Source of the DNA: Sanghuangporus weigelae
Taxonomy: Eukaryota; Basidiomycota; Agaricomycetes; Hymenochaetales; Hymenochaetaceae
Direction of reading: 5' to 3'
DNA: 64,000 bases
Assembly: GCA_033182465.1 (NCBI GenBank)
Contig: CP137319.1
Span: 2,728,001-2,792,000, forward strand
In this document: piece after piece, positions 1 through 11,967 of the stretch
How the letters are laid out: every line of letters begins with the position of its first letter
How positions within the stretch are numbered: position 1 is the stretch's first letter
Made by a program: the position numbers and the translations under genes
Notes under the pieces: generated by a model
The model's input: the letters and a program-made list of their open reading frames with translations, nothing else
Told to the model about the DNA's origin: nothing
Databases searched by the model: none

Positions 1-1810
1 AGGCCTTCCTACGACCGGTTGCGCCCGTAGAAGATGAAATTCTTCCAGACATGAATCGCTATTGACTCTGTACTCAAATACTCGAGACTGTAGACGAGAC
101 AGACTCGAATCTGATTCATGATTGTCTTGATCTTGCCTGCATTCTTTTAAATCGTGCATAGATCCACCATTTACTGGCGAAAGGAAAGTACTTCATTTTT
201 CAAGTACAACCGCCAATTTTCTTTACTCAACGAGATGATTCTGGACGATTCTGTGTAAATATACGTCAGGCTGTGCCTTCTTCCCAAGGAGCTTACGAGA
301 AACAGAGGATCAGGAGGCACCAAGTGACGATGCTCCTGCTGAGCCCAAGCCATGATCGGCAAGGATGGTCGTCTATGCGTGCCTCGCGACACTTACTACT
401 TGATGCGCGAACACCAAGTATTTTCGGAAAGACAGATCGCATGAGACCGGGACAACTGATGTTCTCAGTAGAACCGAAAGTTACGGTACCTGTAAAAGTT
501 TTCTTCGTGTTGAGAATCGAAAGCGATAATTAAGTACCGATCAAATATCTTGATCGAATGAGTTCTACCAAGGAGAAGGACGTATTCCTCGGGGCACATC
601 AAGTCCGGTCGTCGGGATGGCCTCAGTAAGGTCCCAGTAAGGTAATATCGAGCTTCTCTTCATCCCGACTAAAGTGTAATAGATAAGCTCGATGAAGGCA
701 ATGGCATATACGTTTTTGGATCGCGAGAAATCAATGCATAGATTAGAGAATCATATGAACTCACACGCGACGCAATGAAGCCGCACTCGTAAGATTACAA
801 CCTTGCTCAGAACATAGACTCGCCTCAACAAGCCATGCCGCACTGTACGTCTCGAGTCAATGTCCTCTCTAGCACTCTGGGTGGAGGTCACTGACGTCTT
901 TTACCTGACTCCGGCCAGGAGGCGCAACGAACATCGGTAATTTCTCCAGTTCCGCGACCATGTCGGTTTATGAACATCTGCGCGAGAACGCCCTTGTGTT
1001 CTTCAAGTTCCGATCCGATCGGCCCAGTCTCCTCGAAGTTATTTGGGAAATTGACATTGCAGTCGATCATTATATGTGGCAAGCAGTACTTTGTCATCAG
1101 AGAGGAACGCTGGCACCAGATAGAAATGTATCACGAGTAATGAGGGCTCAAGTAATATGTCTTTTGCCATTCCTATCATTCCCTTATCAGTATTACTGAT
1201 ATTTCGCAGTATTTCAGCGCGTGCGAGACCTCATTCATGGCTGGATCTGAGGAAGACAGTGTGACTAAATGCACATGACTGTGACCACCGGTCCGATATT
1301 ACTTTTCGCGTTGTGTTTGTGTTTACTACGCGACGCTTTACTGCCGCCATCACTACTGTTCCGTTCTTCTGTCCGTAGCATACGTTCATAACCACAAACC
1401 ATGTCATGTGGCGGCCCACCTGACTTCCAATACATCGCAATCTCTGAAGTGCCCACTTTGAGTTCTCTTGCTACCTTTCAGTCATCTTGCTCGGCTCACT
1501 TATTGAAGTTTCTGCCGCCTTCGGCATGTTTTCGTCTGAAGTCAAGCCGATTTTTGTCGGTCCCGCCTATCCTACAGCCGGTACTGTGCCGCACAATGTT
1601 CGAACTCACCTGACTTCACTTTTGCTTCTATCGCTTCCTGTGCTGCTCTTCAGATGTCACGAGGTCTCCACAGCCTCTTACGAGCTTTTGTTAGATTATT
1701 TTCTCTGCCTGCGACGTGTCACTGTATGTATTTGGAATCTCCCTCAGTTATAAGTACTGGCGCTGGCATGTTCTTGTTCCTCAGATAGTAGGCCCGACCT
1801 TTGCTCATCG
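1..1810. other. No gene recognised (left flank)
   Basis: Only short open frames are present and none resembles a known family. It may hold the 5' region of the alpha-galactosidase gene in its last few hundred bases and the end of some gene beyond the left edge, but I can support neither. Confidence 0.5.
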
Positions 1811-4169
1811 ATGACGCTCAATAATCTTCTTGTTTTCCTTTTCACTTTGGTCGGCGTGTCGCCCGTGATCGGTCTCAACAATGGCGTTGCAAATATTCCC
1901 GGTACGTATATACGCAGTGCACTGAACACGTTTGCTAATGGAATCCAATAGTTATGGGATACAATAGTGAGCTCCGCAAACGTGTTCTGTTTATGTAATC
2001 TGTCTAGACTTCGCTTTCTACAGCATGGTATGCATACCAGGTACATGAGTACAGCAAGTTACTAAGCTCACGAAAATGCTGACAAGCTACTCAGTGCAAT
2101 ATCGACCAAGATCTACTGGTTTCAACGGCGATGCTCATGAAAACGCTCGGTCTTCAGGCAAGGCAATCAGCTCTTTTCGACAAATGCAACTTACTTTAAG
2201 TATGAAGGACGCTGGATACTCCTTTGTGAATCTTGATGATTGCTGGGCAGAAAAGAATCGAAGCTCATCGGGAGATCTCGTTCCTGGTGTGTGACGTCGT
2301 ATCATTGAAAATTTTGTATGCAGAATCGCTCGATTCCAGATAAAACCCGTTTCAGCTCCGGAATGAAGTGGCTGACAGATCAAATCCATTCTCTTGGTTT
2401 GTAAGTGAGCCTGATGTTGTTACTTGCTACCTTATCATTCGACTTCGCATAGCAAAACCGGTATCGTACGTCAGAGTCAGATTCTGATTCAAGCTATGAT
2501 ATTAGCGTTCTCACTGATTGGATATCTGCAGTATTCAGACTCTGGATGGTTTACGTGTGCAGGATATCCGGGATCATTCGAAAACGAAGCCCGCGACGCA
2601 AAGACCTTTCAGGACTGGGGATTTGAATTTTTGAAGTACGATCATTCCAACCCTCCGCGATATCTTCTGACCGTTCTTCTGCATAGGTACGATAACTGCG
2701 CAAGTAAGTTCATGAAGTATGGTTGTATTGATCCAACAGGCCGACTTTTGTCTGGAAGTCCCATATGACGACATCCTGCGTCAAAACACGATGGGAAGTA
2801 AGTCTATTTCATGCATTCCTTATTGCATCGACCCCTCTTACTAATCCTTTCAAGAATTTGAACGCATGGCAGATGCAATAGCTGATCTAGCCAAGTCGTC
2901 AGGAAAGCCACCTTTGATTTTTAACCTATGTGAATGGAGATGGGTAAGTCATGTTCAAGTCGCGATGAATTAGTGTTGCGACGTTTCTTTGCTCTATAAT
3001 TGTAGAGTCAAGTATGGATATGGGGCAAGCAAATAGGACAATCGTGGCGCATAGTAAATTCTATGAGCACATGTCGGAAAGGAATTTACCATAACTGCCG
3101 TTAGGTGGATGATCTCAATGCGTCCTGGCCATCCATCACTAATACTATCAACTTGTGAGTTGTAAATGAGTTACCGGTTATCCACCATGCAGACATTTAA
3201 ATCAATGCCTTTCTGTTTTATAGTAACTCCTTCATCGCTACTGCCACTGATTTCTATGGACAGAATGACCTGGATTGTTCTTTGACTACTTACCCTTAAA
3301 TGTCCCATTGCTAATTTACACTAGCTCCAAATGTGAGGAATTCTATAGTTAAGAGTTTTGTGACTGTTGTAATACAGAATCATTCATGCCAGTGGAAACG
3401 GAGGCCTGACGTTGGAGGAATCCAAATCCCATTTCACAGCCTGGGCGCTAATGAGATCGCCACTGTTCATCAGCACAAATGTTCGTGTTTACCTAAGTTC
3501 ACAGTTACGAAGGAAGAAGCTAATACTGTCTTTGATGTCATCTAGCTCTCTGCATTGAATCAAGATCAACTTGAAATCCTGAAGAACGAAGAGATTATCG
3601 TTATTAACCAAGATCCTGTCGTCGGAACTAGCATATCGCCATTTCGTTGGGGCGTGAATGTGAGTGTGTCGCTTGGTGTACTGTGATAACATGCGCTCAC
3701 TGTTTTCATGAAGCCTGACTGGACAAGTGATCCCTTACATCCCGCAGGTTATTGGAGTGGGCCGACGCAACACGGCACTGCGGTTATGCTTGTGAGCTAC
3801 ATTTCCTTCCGTGAATTATTCCGCAGTTTGCGTTGACCGTGTCACAGCTCAATACTCTGGACGAGCCTACCGATATGTTTTTTAACCTCACTGAGTCACC
3901 ATGGATACGGGCGGGACGGCAATACTCAGTCCGCGTGAGTAAACTCTTCTTCTTATAAGAGTCATCTCAGGATAATGGCTGTGTAGGACCTTTGGGCTCA
4001 TACAGATAATGGGACAGCAGTTCGAAACTTTACAGCGTCAGCAGTTCCTGCACATGGTGTAGTTGCTTTGTTGCTCAAAGATGCTGGTGATGAGCCTGCC
4101 GGACTTGAACCTAACTGCGCCGTTTGGATCCAATGTACCGACCAAAATGGTACGAGAGTTGGCGGGTAG
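1811..4169 (+). CDS. Alpha-galactosidase, glycoside hydrolase family 27
   Basis: Likely secreted enzyme removing terminal alpha-1,6-galactose from melibiose-type sugars and galactomannan. The start ATG at 1811 gives a hydrophobic signal peptide (MTLNNLLVFLFTLVGV). Joining about 14 exons gives roughly 425 residues, normal for fungal GH27. Motifs in order: MGYNTWYAYQCN, DAGYSFVNLDDCW, KTGIYSDSG, FLKYDNCAIP (the Asp of KYDNC is the family nucleophile), LCEWRW, SWRIVDDLN (the DD region holds the acid/base Asp), ATDFYGQNDLD, INQDP, and a C-terminal beta domain ending in NGTRVGG and TAG at 4167. One intron (2158-2207) has a GC donor. The junction after NDLD (3276-3393) cannot be closed in frame with ordinary GT-AG sites; it needs an 8-nt micro-exon (3325-3332) with an odd donor, or there is a one-base lesion. 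Several N-glycosylation sequons occur. The family call is very safe; whether the gene is intact is less sure. Confidence 0.88.
2158..2207 (+). other. GC-AG intron in the alpha-galactosidase gene
   Basis: The donor context is CTTCAG/GCAAGG and the acceptor is TATGAAG/GAC. Removing these 50 bases joins LGLQ to DAGYSFVNLDDCW, exactly as the GH27 family requires. No GT donor nearby restores the frame. AG/GCAAG is the usual strong context for GC donors. Confidence 0.75.
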
Positions 4170-5249
4170 AGGGTATGGTAGCTCCCGTGACTATCGGATA
4201 TCCGGACGAAAAGAACCAGGTGGACTGAGAATCGAGATACATTGCATTCAGACTTATCTAGAGACTCCTTTTCGTTAACGACTATCTGTAGGCGAAATAA
4301 CGCTATAAACGATAAACGAATAAACGGAAGAAATCTCAAACGCGTTTCCTTTCCTTTGCTTGTTGTTTCCCATCACTTCTGGAGAAAAGGCTAACTTTTG
4401 ACTCGTGCGTACAGACAGCAAAGGGTTGCGTTAAAGACACAGACTTTTAAACGAGTAACTTGTTGATAGTATTGATTATGCTCCACATTTGATGAGATAA
4501 GGGGGACGGCATGGGAGGGCCCTGAAGGGAAGTCGACCCTACAAGGTCTCTTCTTCGGAAAAGGGTTCCCTTTTTCTGCGCACATGTACTCCAATGATGT
4601 CTGACGCGTAATATAAATCTTACTCAAAAAAAGGAGTAATTAAGGCTTGAAAGTGTCATTATCTAATGTAAGTTTACGTAACAGCTCTCAAGTACAAATT
4701 GAGGCCACCGCTATCCTGCTTTCAGATACTTCAAACTCCGGATGTATGCGCCGAATGTATTGCTAGGTCCGCTTGCTTACAGAACCTCAAAACCGAAGCA
4801 TTTGATTAAAGGAGGCTTTGATACCGGATCGAGAGGATATTCGCCATATTGATAAAGCGGTCTCTGCACGCGGCGTTGTATGCCTTCGATCGCGTACGGG
4901 ACTCCATCAGCGCCAGCCACTACCTGCTCTCCGATCAGACTGACTTGATTTTCGGGACTTCAAGTTCGCAGTAAAGGGCGTTACAGGCAGATCAGGATTC
5001 ACGACAAGTTTCTCTGAATATAATTACAAGAACTCAAGTATCTTACACCCGCTGACCTTTGAAGACACTATGATACAGTCTGTTCATCCACATACATCAG
5101 CCGAGCAGAGGTTCGTCCTCGGCATTCTTAAACAAGCGCCGTGGAGGAACTAATAATCCCTGCCGATCATATCGTAGTACAGATGCTGGTGTGTTCAGAA
5201 TATACGGGATGAATGCCTGCATCACCAACATGACTGAAACCGGTATTCG
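4170..5249. other. Intergenic, nothing recognised
   Basis: This lies between the convergent ends of the alpha-galactosidase (+) and kinase-like (-) genes, so it should hold both 3' ends. A minus-strand frame at 4391-4627 has no family resemblance. Confidence 0.5.
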
Positions 5250-6669
5250 TCAAATCCAGTCCACATGCAAAACTCGGTAAAACTCACAACATGAAATGAG
5301 GAGTTTAATTTGGTACACGACTTCCCTCGCAGCTGAGCAGAAATCTCCAATGATCGTCGCGAACCTGGATTCCTGGTGTGGACGAAGCCTCCATCGGAGA
5401 GCAGTTCTACGATGGGAACGTAACGATTGTTGGAACATAGCAAGAGCTTCAGGAGCCCGGATTCTTAGTATGGGGTTTCGCTCCATCATTGCAGAACAAA
5501 GAGGTGACAAGAAATCTAAGTTGGAATAATTCTTGAGCGAGTCAGCATACTGCACAACAGATACGAGAGGATACTATGCACACACATTCAAAAAGTTCCG
5601 TTTGAAAACGTTACCCAGCGTGAAAATATCAACAGCAAAAGGGTCATACGGGACTATACTGCTGAGTTCCGGGATCTCCCTATCTTGCGCACGATTTCCA
5701 GTGACGAGCCGCCGCCTGTCAGGGTCATCGAAATACGATGAAAGCCCGAAGTCAGTGAAGTAATACCTCACAGACCCAACGTCTCTTCTTGTTTTCGGTT
5801 TCGCAAGCTTCAAAACATCGTCGGCCCTCACATCTTGATCGCTTGGATGGAACCCTTTCTTTCCGTACATCGCGAGTCCATCCATCATTATGTTACCATC
5901 TGACAGATCCCTTTGAGGTTGGGAACATTCTTGCATCAATAAACATCAAATCGAGATGCATGTAAACTTAACGAACCGATGCGCGACATCATGACCGTGA
6001 ATATATACGAGACCCTTCAAAATGAAATCTCAGAAACTGCTTGACAAACGAGGTTACTTCACTCACCTCCAGGGTTTGGCGGACAAAATCCACAACCTCG
6101 TCCACGTAGGCAAACGGCGGTTCATTGAACGCACGAAGCAAATGCATTACGATGAAAAAACCGCCTCGAGCATTTCGCGTATCGAGAAAGCAGTCGTATA
6201 TCGGGACACAGTGATTCATACGATCTCGTAGACGCTCGTGGGTGGATAGCATGCAAGCAATATCAGCCTCGAGGGTATACGGAGGAATTCTTTTGACAGC
6301 AACAATCTTCCCATCTTTCAGTCTCTTGGCATCAATGCAAGACCGTCTCTGAACGAGTTCATCAGCACGACCCGGAAAAGTGATGAAAAGAGAACATACG
6401 AAGTGTTCGACTGAATCTTCGCAAGCGACGGGCGGGATGTCTGTTCCACGCCATGAAGGAGTCCAGCCCGGATGGAAGCGAGGTCTAAGTTGATAGCCAA
6501 GGGAGAGAAGGTAATCGTACTCTTCTATCCATGATCGTTCGACTTGCGTTAGATCAAAGTCACCATGCTCCTCCAATTGTCTGAACAAGCGCGCCTCTAT
6601 GTCATTCATGGTGCGATACTTTTGTGACAAGGGAGTGCGATCGTAGTTGACGAGGTCATCCATGGCCAT
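5250..6669 (-). CDS. Basidiomycete protein-kinase-like protein
   Basis: Probable serine/threonine-type kinase of a family expanded in mushroom-forming fungi; substrate unknown. The start is ATG at 6669 (MAMDDLVNYD). The N-terminal part has the family phrase RPRFHPGWTPSWRGT. Removing four short introns (for example 6349-6399 and 6015-6066) gives one chain. Visible kinase elements: IVAVKR (ATP lysine), a helix-C Glu candidate in EADIACML, GLVYIHGHDVAHRDL (catalytic loop; HRD is formed across a splice site), SDGNIMM (metal-binding Asn), YYFTDFGLS (DFG), VDIFTLGN (subdomain IX Asp) and a final MMERNPILRIRAPEAL block. The glycine-rich loop is not obvious, as usual in this family. All core catalytic residues are present, so it may be active. 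The last exon runs from about 5555 to the stop at 5250. Confidence 0.8.
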
Positions 6670-8511
6670 GAATGTAGCAGATAATTGCTTGAGTAGTCGG
6701 AACTATTTTGCTAGAGGGAGTCGGATTTGTTGGATGATCCATGATGATGAGTATAAGAGGCAACGTCGTGACGATGGACAAAAGCAACTTGAATTTGTTT
6801 GTCGGTCATGTGATTCACAAGAAATGTTTAGGGCCTGTTGTTTGTAATATTGTATGTTATTGTTCACTCTCCGTACTCGTCTCTTAGTTCGCCTCAAGTT
6901 CACCTGCTGAGGCCTTGAGTTCACTCTGCCTTGTCTTGTACTTCAAACAAGAGGTCCCATCGCTCTGGCCTTTCCTCGAGCCTTCATTCGGCACATCTCA
7001 AGTTGCCAGTACCAAAAACGAGCCATCAGATGCTTGCAAGAATAAAGCAAGCAATATCAATATGATCAATTCTTTCTGGCAGGCCTTAGAATCTTTTTCT
7101 GGTCCATTGGCTCCTTATGTTTGTCCTTCTTAGAGAAGATATACCTCTAGGAGAAATGTATTAGTTTACATATCAACTTCTCCACCATGCAACATCGATT
7201 CTACATAAATGGTTGAAACTCGTGCCTGCATAATTGATATCCCCCAACTCTCGCACAAGGCTGGTCCTGAAAGAATTTCAAATTTTGAAAGAGGCTTGAT
7301 ATGTGCACCGACACTAGGGCATTACATACATATGAACAATTGAGCTGAGATGCCCATTATTATATACCCCATACTGGTGCAGTCGATTAAATGTAACCGT
7401 TACTTTTACAACTCAACGTCCTGCGTTACTAGTTACCCTTTCATTTACCAAGTCTGTTACAGTATTCGTGAAGCCGCCTCTGAGTTGGCTTCGTATGAGA
7501 TACGTTACAACTCCAGATCTTGCTCCAGAAGAGATCGGCGACGCGAAGAAGGATTGAAGATTACTCTTGGACGTCACCGTAGAATAACGACACTCGCGCA
7601 ACGCAGTGAACACCATGCTCACGCGATCTTACGAATTGACCTACAAATCATCTTGCAAACAAGGACACAGTCTTGACCGTTCCTGCCTTACTTGAGCTGA
7701 ACATTGATCAGAACGCATAGAGATGTCTGTTCTATCCAAACCGAGTCTATTATCAGGTTCGTAACTTGCTGAATCAACACGATCAAGCATATACTTCGCC
7801 TTTTCTACCTGCTCGAAACGGCCGAATGATTTAATCTTCCTGGGCGTTCATGGCCTCCTATTCAAGCAATATACGCAGATATGCCACAGCACAGACTGGT
7901 AAATACACGCCATGCAGTTCCTTCCTGATTCCATTTAACTTTCGAGCGGACTCCTGAATTCCCGAGTATGTGAGTTCCCCTCCACAATGGTTGAGAGCAG
8001 TGTTTTATTGATTATGCTTCGATCGGGTAGCGGAATCTGTGGAAATCATGCCATTGACCAAGCTTTCAAGAGGAGAAATTGAGACCTACATTGCTATCTC
8101 TCGGAGTCTCTGCCGACTGATACTTCCATCACATCCCTTGACCAGTTGATGCGTTGCGCAGAAAGAATGGAGAAGTCGGCATTGTACTGCAGTACTGATT
8201 TGGTGATGCTCAGGTCCTTCCTCAAAAGCGGAGTGAGACGATGACATAAGCTCGGATCATCCGGATCGAATATTGTAATTAACCGTTATCAGATCCATCG
8301 TGAGTAAGTTACAAGAAGTTCCCAAGACAGACTAAGAAGAGTCTGAACTACCAACTGAGAAATACGCGTGGAGAATGAAATTAAAATCTATGTATGTAGC
8401 GTCAATTGTTTAAAAGAAAGTCTATTTAGGAAAAAAGGAACTGATCGATCAAGATCAAGGAAGCCGCTCTGTCCGGTGCTTGAGCCTTCTTGAAATTCTC
8501 CTTTGTTCATC
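6670..8511. other. Intergenic, no gene recognised
   Basis: The plus frame 7350-7676 and its minus shadow 7413-7622 have no recognisable domain. The region should hold the upstream region of the kinase-like gene and the 3' end of the zinc-finger gene. Confidence 0.45.
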
Positions 8512-10522
8512 TCAATCTCTGTGTCTTCCCGACTCCCGACCGTTATCATCTGCAAGACCTTCGTCGACTTCACTGAGATCGCGAGTTTCCCAGCGCAATC
8601 CCAATTGTTGCCAGAGATTCACATGGGCTCGAGTGTGAAGATGCCTCCTGATTACCTCGCCTGTACCTCTATTTATGATCGCGTCACACGATGAGCACGA
8701 CATCCTCGATGAATGGAAGTGGTGATCACGAAGATGCCTGGAAATTGAATGGAGAGAATGACAGCGCACTTCACAATGGCTGCAGGGAATCTCCATTCCA
8801 TCCCGATATCCATCATTCTTCAGATGCACCTTGAAGTGGCTCAGCACATTCCGTTCCCGTCGAGAGACGGTATTCGTACAAGGTTGGAACAAGCATGGAA
8901 ACTGATGGTCATCCGGGTACTCGTACTCTAGACCAAGCATATCCTTGATGATTTCGACAGGAAGCACTTCCCCACTGCAGCAAACGATCATCTTTGTAGG
9001 CCGCCTTTTAGCGCGCAATGCCTTTCGTGTCTTCTTCATTTTGCTCTCGCGTGGTTCAGAGGTGTTACGGACCGGGTACATCTGGCCTTCAAGAGGTATA
9101 GAAGGGCCACTTGCCGGAAACGTGCCCGAGTCAGAGACATTAGCTCCGATTTTCTGTCGAGCAGTTTTCTTTTTTGGAGGCAAGACGAAGCCGATGTTAT
9201 TGGCTTCTATCGACTCGGCCTCTGTTATGATCGCTGAAGTTCTTTTCCTTTTCCTGCTTATCAGCGCTGCATCATTCTGAGACCAAGTATCGGAAGGATT
9301 CTCGACGTTCGAGTTGATCTGGTTCATCTCAAACTGTCTATCGATCGGGAAGTGTCCCGAGTCGCTCAAGAAAGGCAAATGTGATTCTCTTCCCCCAGAG
9401 AACGGTAACTCTGACTGGGAAGAGGTCACATTGCCCATCCACTGAGCCGGTTTGAGGTGAAACCGACCATATGAACTGCCGCCAACAAGTGTTCCTATAG
9501 GGGACAGCCAGTGTTGGTCCAGGTTATCATTATCGATAGATGAAATTCCAGGGTGAGAAGGAAAAGCATTTGACGGAAAGCGCTGGTCAGGACGAGTTTG
9601 CGTCCGTGATGTATTCATTTCGGTGGCCGGATAACTTCTCGCAATGCCAGGTATTCCTGGGTCAAAATCGGAAGGCAATAGAGAGGATCGGTTCTCCGCC
9701 TCGGACCACATATTTTCATAGGCATGATTAAAAGGAGTATTGTGGATGTCGGTTTCGCCCTGGAAGTTATTTGATTCAGCTGCGGAGATTTGGAAACTTG
9801 ACGATGTTGTGGCCTGCTCTGTTGAAGGTATAGTCTCACGCGACGAAGAACTGAAGAAGATAAGCAAATGATTTTATGTAAAGTCAAGTATACTTACGGA
9901 ACAGGCATTGAGGGATCCCAGACACTTCTCGATGGAACTCGAGCTGAAAACGAAGTGGCATGAACGATCGAGGAAGGCAAAGCCTTCTCAGAGCGATCTT
10001 CGTGAATAACTTCCGAAGACATAACTGTCTCCTGTTGGTCTGATGAACACCCCAGAGTAGACTGCCTACCAGAGTAGCCATCGATCACATGTAGAGCGCT
10101 TCGATCACTCTCTGTCGCAAAGGTGGTTGAGAGTTCGGATGGTTCTTTGATGGTACCAGGAGACCTATTGCGCCGCATATGAGTTCCATACCTGAGTACA
10201 AACCAAGCCACGTACGTAGAGGAGTCATTCTGCATCAACAATTGCAGTAGAGTTTCCAAAACGGATGAGTCACAAGGCTCAAGAACACTTTGCATATCAG
10301 AGTTGGGAATGTTTCCAGTGCCTCTGTTGTCAGTACTGGAAGCCTCCCGTACGAGGATATCGTATACATCATCGCCAAGATTAAGGCTGAAGCAGAGAAA
10401 TTTCAAACAAGGCATTGAGGGACGAATGAGAGTACGTACGTGGAATTATTCGAAGGAAGGTAGTTGACCCTTTCTGCATCCTGGTCTTGTTCGCTGGGTG
10501 GTTGTCCACTAGAGTTTGACAT
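8512..10522 (-). CDS. C2H2 zinc-finger protein, putative transcription factor
   Basis: Three exons: ATG at 10522 (MSNSSGQPPSEQDQD), an exon of about 500 nt ending near 9894, and a long last exon of about 450 codons to the stop at 8512. The splices are clean: SNNS-T joins LNLGDDVYDIL, and MPVP joins SSSRETIPST. The first two thirds are Ser/Thr-rich and low in structure, as in fungal regulators. Basic nuclear-localisation-like blocks follow (RKRKRTS, PPKKKTARQK, KMKKTRKALRAKRR). The C-terminus holds three likely zinc fingers: one starting FPCLFQPC and closing HFKVH, one C-x2-C closing RHLRDHH, and one CSSC closing RRHLHTRAH. It is likely nuclear and DNA-binding; target genes unknown. The remainder is unlike any named factor I recognise. 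Confidence 0.72.
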
Positions 10523-11308
10523 CGTTGACTCAACGCGAACCTCGAAAGATGCAATCACGAGTAGATGGGAGAAATTGTCCCTTCTACAGAAGAAAAGGAC
10601 GGCAGGAGCGGAATAAATAGGCGGCTCCTGGTCTAACTGATTTATCTAAGAACTTGTTATCATGTCCACAGGTTTCGAATATTGCGCGCTTAAGTCTTGC
10701 ACCGCAGCATACGCGTGGGCCTCGAAAACATTAGGCCCAAACCTCGGAAACAACGATCCTTACATTCATGCCTTCCTCTATTATTCTTCCCGGAGCCCCT
10801 CGCTTCGAGTGACTAGGATCATATAGTTTTATTGACATTCACTCGAGTCTCTGAATGATCCCATGAGGTTTGAGTGTTGGAAACGAGTCTGAAAGAAAGC
10901 TTTACATCGCTTCATTTCAAGCGTAGGCCCATTTGGAGTACTACATTCGAGGCGGAGCAATCCCAGCCTCGACATTTCAAAAAATACGTGCATCGCTTCC
11001 TTTCTGTGGACGCAGAGGGTAGTCGTGGCTTTGCATTCAATTGCGATGGCCATGAATTGAGTATTGCGAAGAGCCGCCTTGGCACCTTCTCGGCCGTTTA
11101 ATTAGGTGGCGCTCGGAAGGCATTTTCATAGGAGGCCTCGCATCGTGGCTGATAGAATCTGAACGTTTGAGGCAATGTTTCCTGTGACGCGTAGCGTAAA
11201 TAAGCACGCATGCTTACATTCAATATACACTACACGATTCTGCGTCTCTCACACCCGTCGTCATGTTGTCAATCCGTCTCTAAACGCATTGCTGCTTGCG
11301 TGTCGAGA
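10523..11308. other. Intergenic upstream of the zinc-finger gene
   Basis: This contains the presumed promoter of the minus-strand zinc-finger gene. No coding frame is convincing. It ends at the first hAT-like element. Confidence 0.45.
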
Positions 11309-11316
11309 CTGCGAAC
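11309..11316. repeat. 8-bp target-site duplication, left copy (element 1)
   Basis: CTGCGAAC lies directly before the element's TAGGGCTCCGC end and is repeated exactly at 11960-11967 directly after its other end. Confidence 0.9.
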
Positions 11317-11959
11317 TAGGGCTCCGCAGCGTATCGTATATAGCGTATACGATACGGCGTATACGCTATACGCGCGTATGCGTATCAGCTCAAACAACTG
11401 GATTATACGCCCGTATTTATACGCCCGTATGCGTATAATATTTTGGAAATTTAGGCGTATACGGCGTATACGTGCGTATATTTTTGGGCCTGAAAACAGT
11501 AAGAAATCTTGCACTCGAATGAGAAATTTGCCTCTTTGCTTCGAAATTAGACATAACTCACCGAAATCTTACTGTTGGGTGTGTGGTCACGGTCTCTAGT
11601 ACACGTCCAGCATAATATTTAGAGTTGTCTCGCTTATAATGCAAAAATTACGTAATTTCATGCTCCCTTATCTGACAGAATTCTGGGAACCTCGTCATTT
11701 GTGCACAAAAATTAGTATTTGTATTAGGTGTCTCACCTTAAGGAACACAATGAAAGTATTTTCTAGGCACAAACATGACGTGCAATGGTCAGAATGTTAT
11801 GTTGTTGGTGTGGACCCGTATATGCCGTATACGCCGTATATATACGCGCGTATCCGTATCTCAGTTCAAAATCAAATATACGCTCGTATAAAATACGAGC
11901 GTATGCGTATATGCCTAAAATTATACGCGCGTATCGTATACGATACGCGCGGAGCCCTA
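11317..11959. mobile_element. Non-autonomous hAT-like transposon (MITE), copy 1
   Basis: 643 bp. The ends are inverted: TAGGGCTCCGC at the left and its complement GCGGAGCCCTA at the right. The inversion extends loosely further in through GCGTATCGTATA. Exact 8-bp target duplications flank it; an 8-bp target site with a TAGGG-like terminus is typical of the hAT superfamily. About 140 bp at each end is packed with GTATACG, GCGTATAC and TACGCGCGTA motifs, like subterminal transposase-binding arrays. The roughly 300-bp core is not repetitive and encodes nothing convincing, so movement would need a transposase from elsewhere. It is closely similar to 48325-48940. Compared with that copy it carries an extra 14-bp unit near 11410 and an extra 20 bp just inside the right terminus. 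Confidence 0.88.
11879..11903. repeat. Small palindrome with AAA loop in element 1
   Basis: TACGCTCGTAT and ATACGAGCGTA form 11-bp arms around a central AAA. The same palindrome in the other copy (48880-48904) has TTT. Confidence 0.9.
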
Positions 11960-11967
11960 CTGCGAAC
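11960..11967. repeat. 8-bp target-site duplication, right copy (element 1)
   Basis: CTGCGAAC, identical to 11309-11316. Confidence 0.9.

Noticed and set aside
11210-11599. Open frames of 80-130 codons rich in Tyr, Ala and Arg (RAYIRAY-type) in and around the hAT-like elements, also at 48225-48960
   Set aside because: They are translations of the GTATAC/TACGC arrays and occur in several frames and on both strands of the same repeats; not genes.
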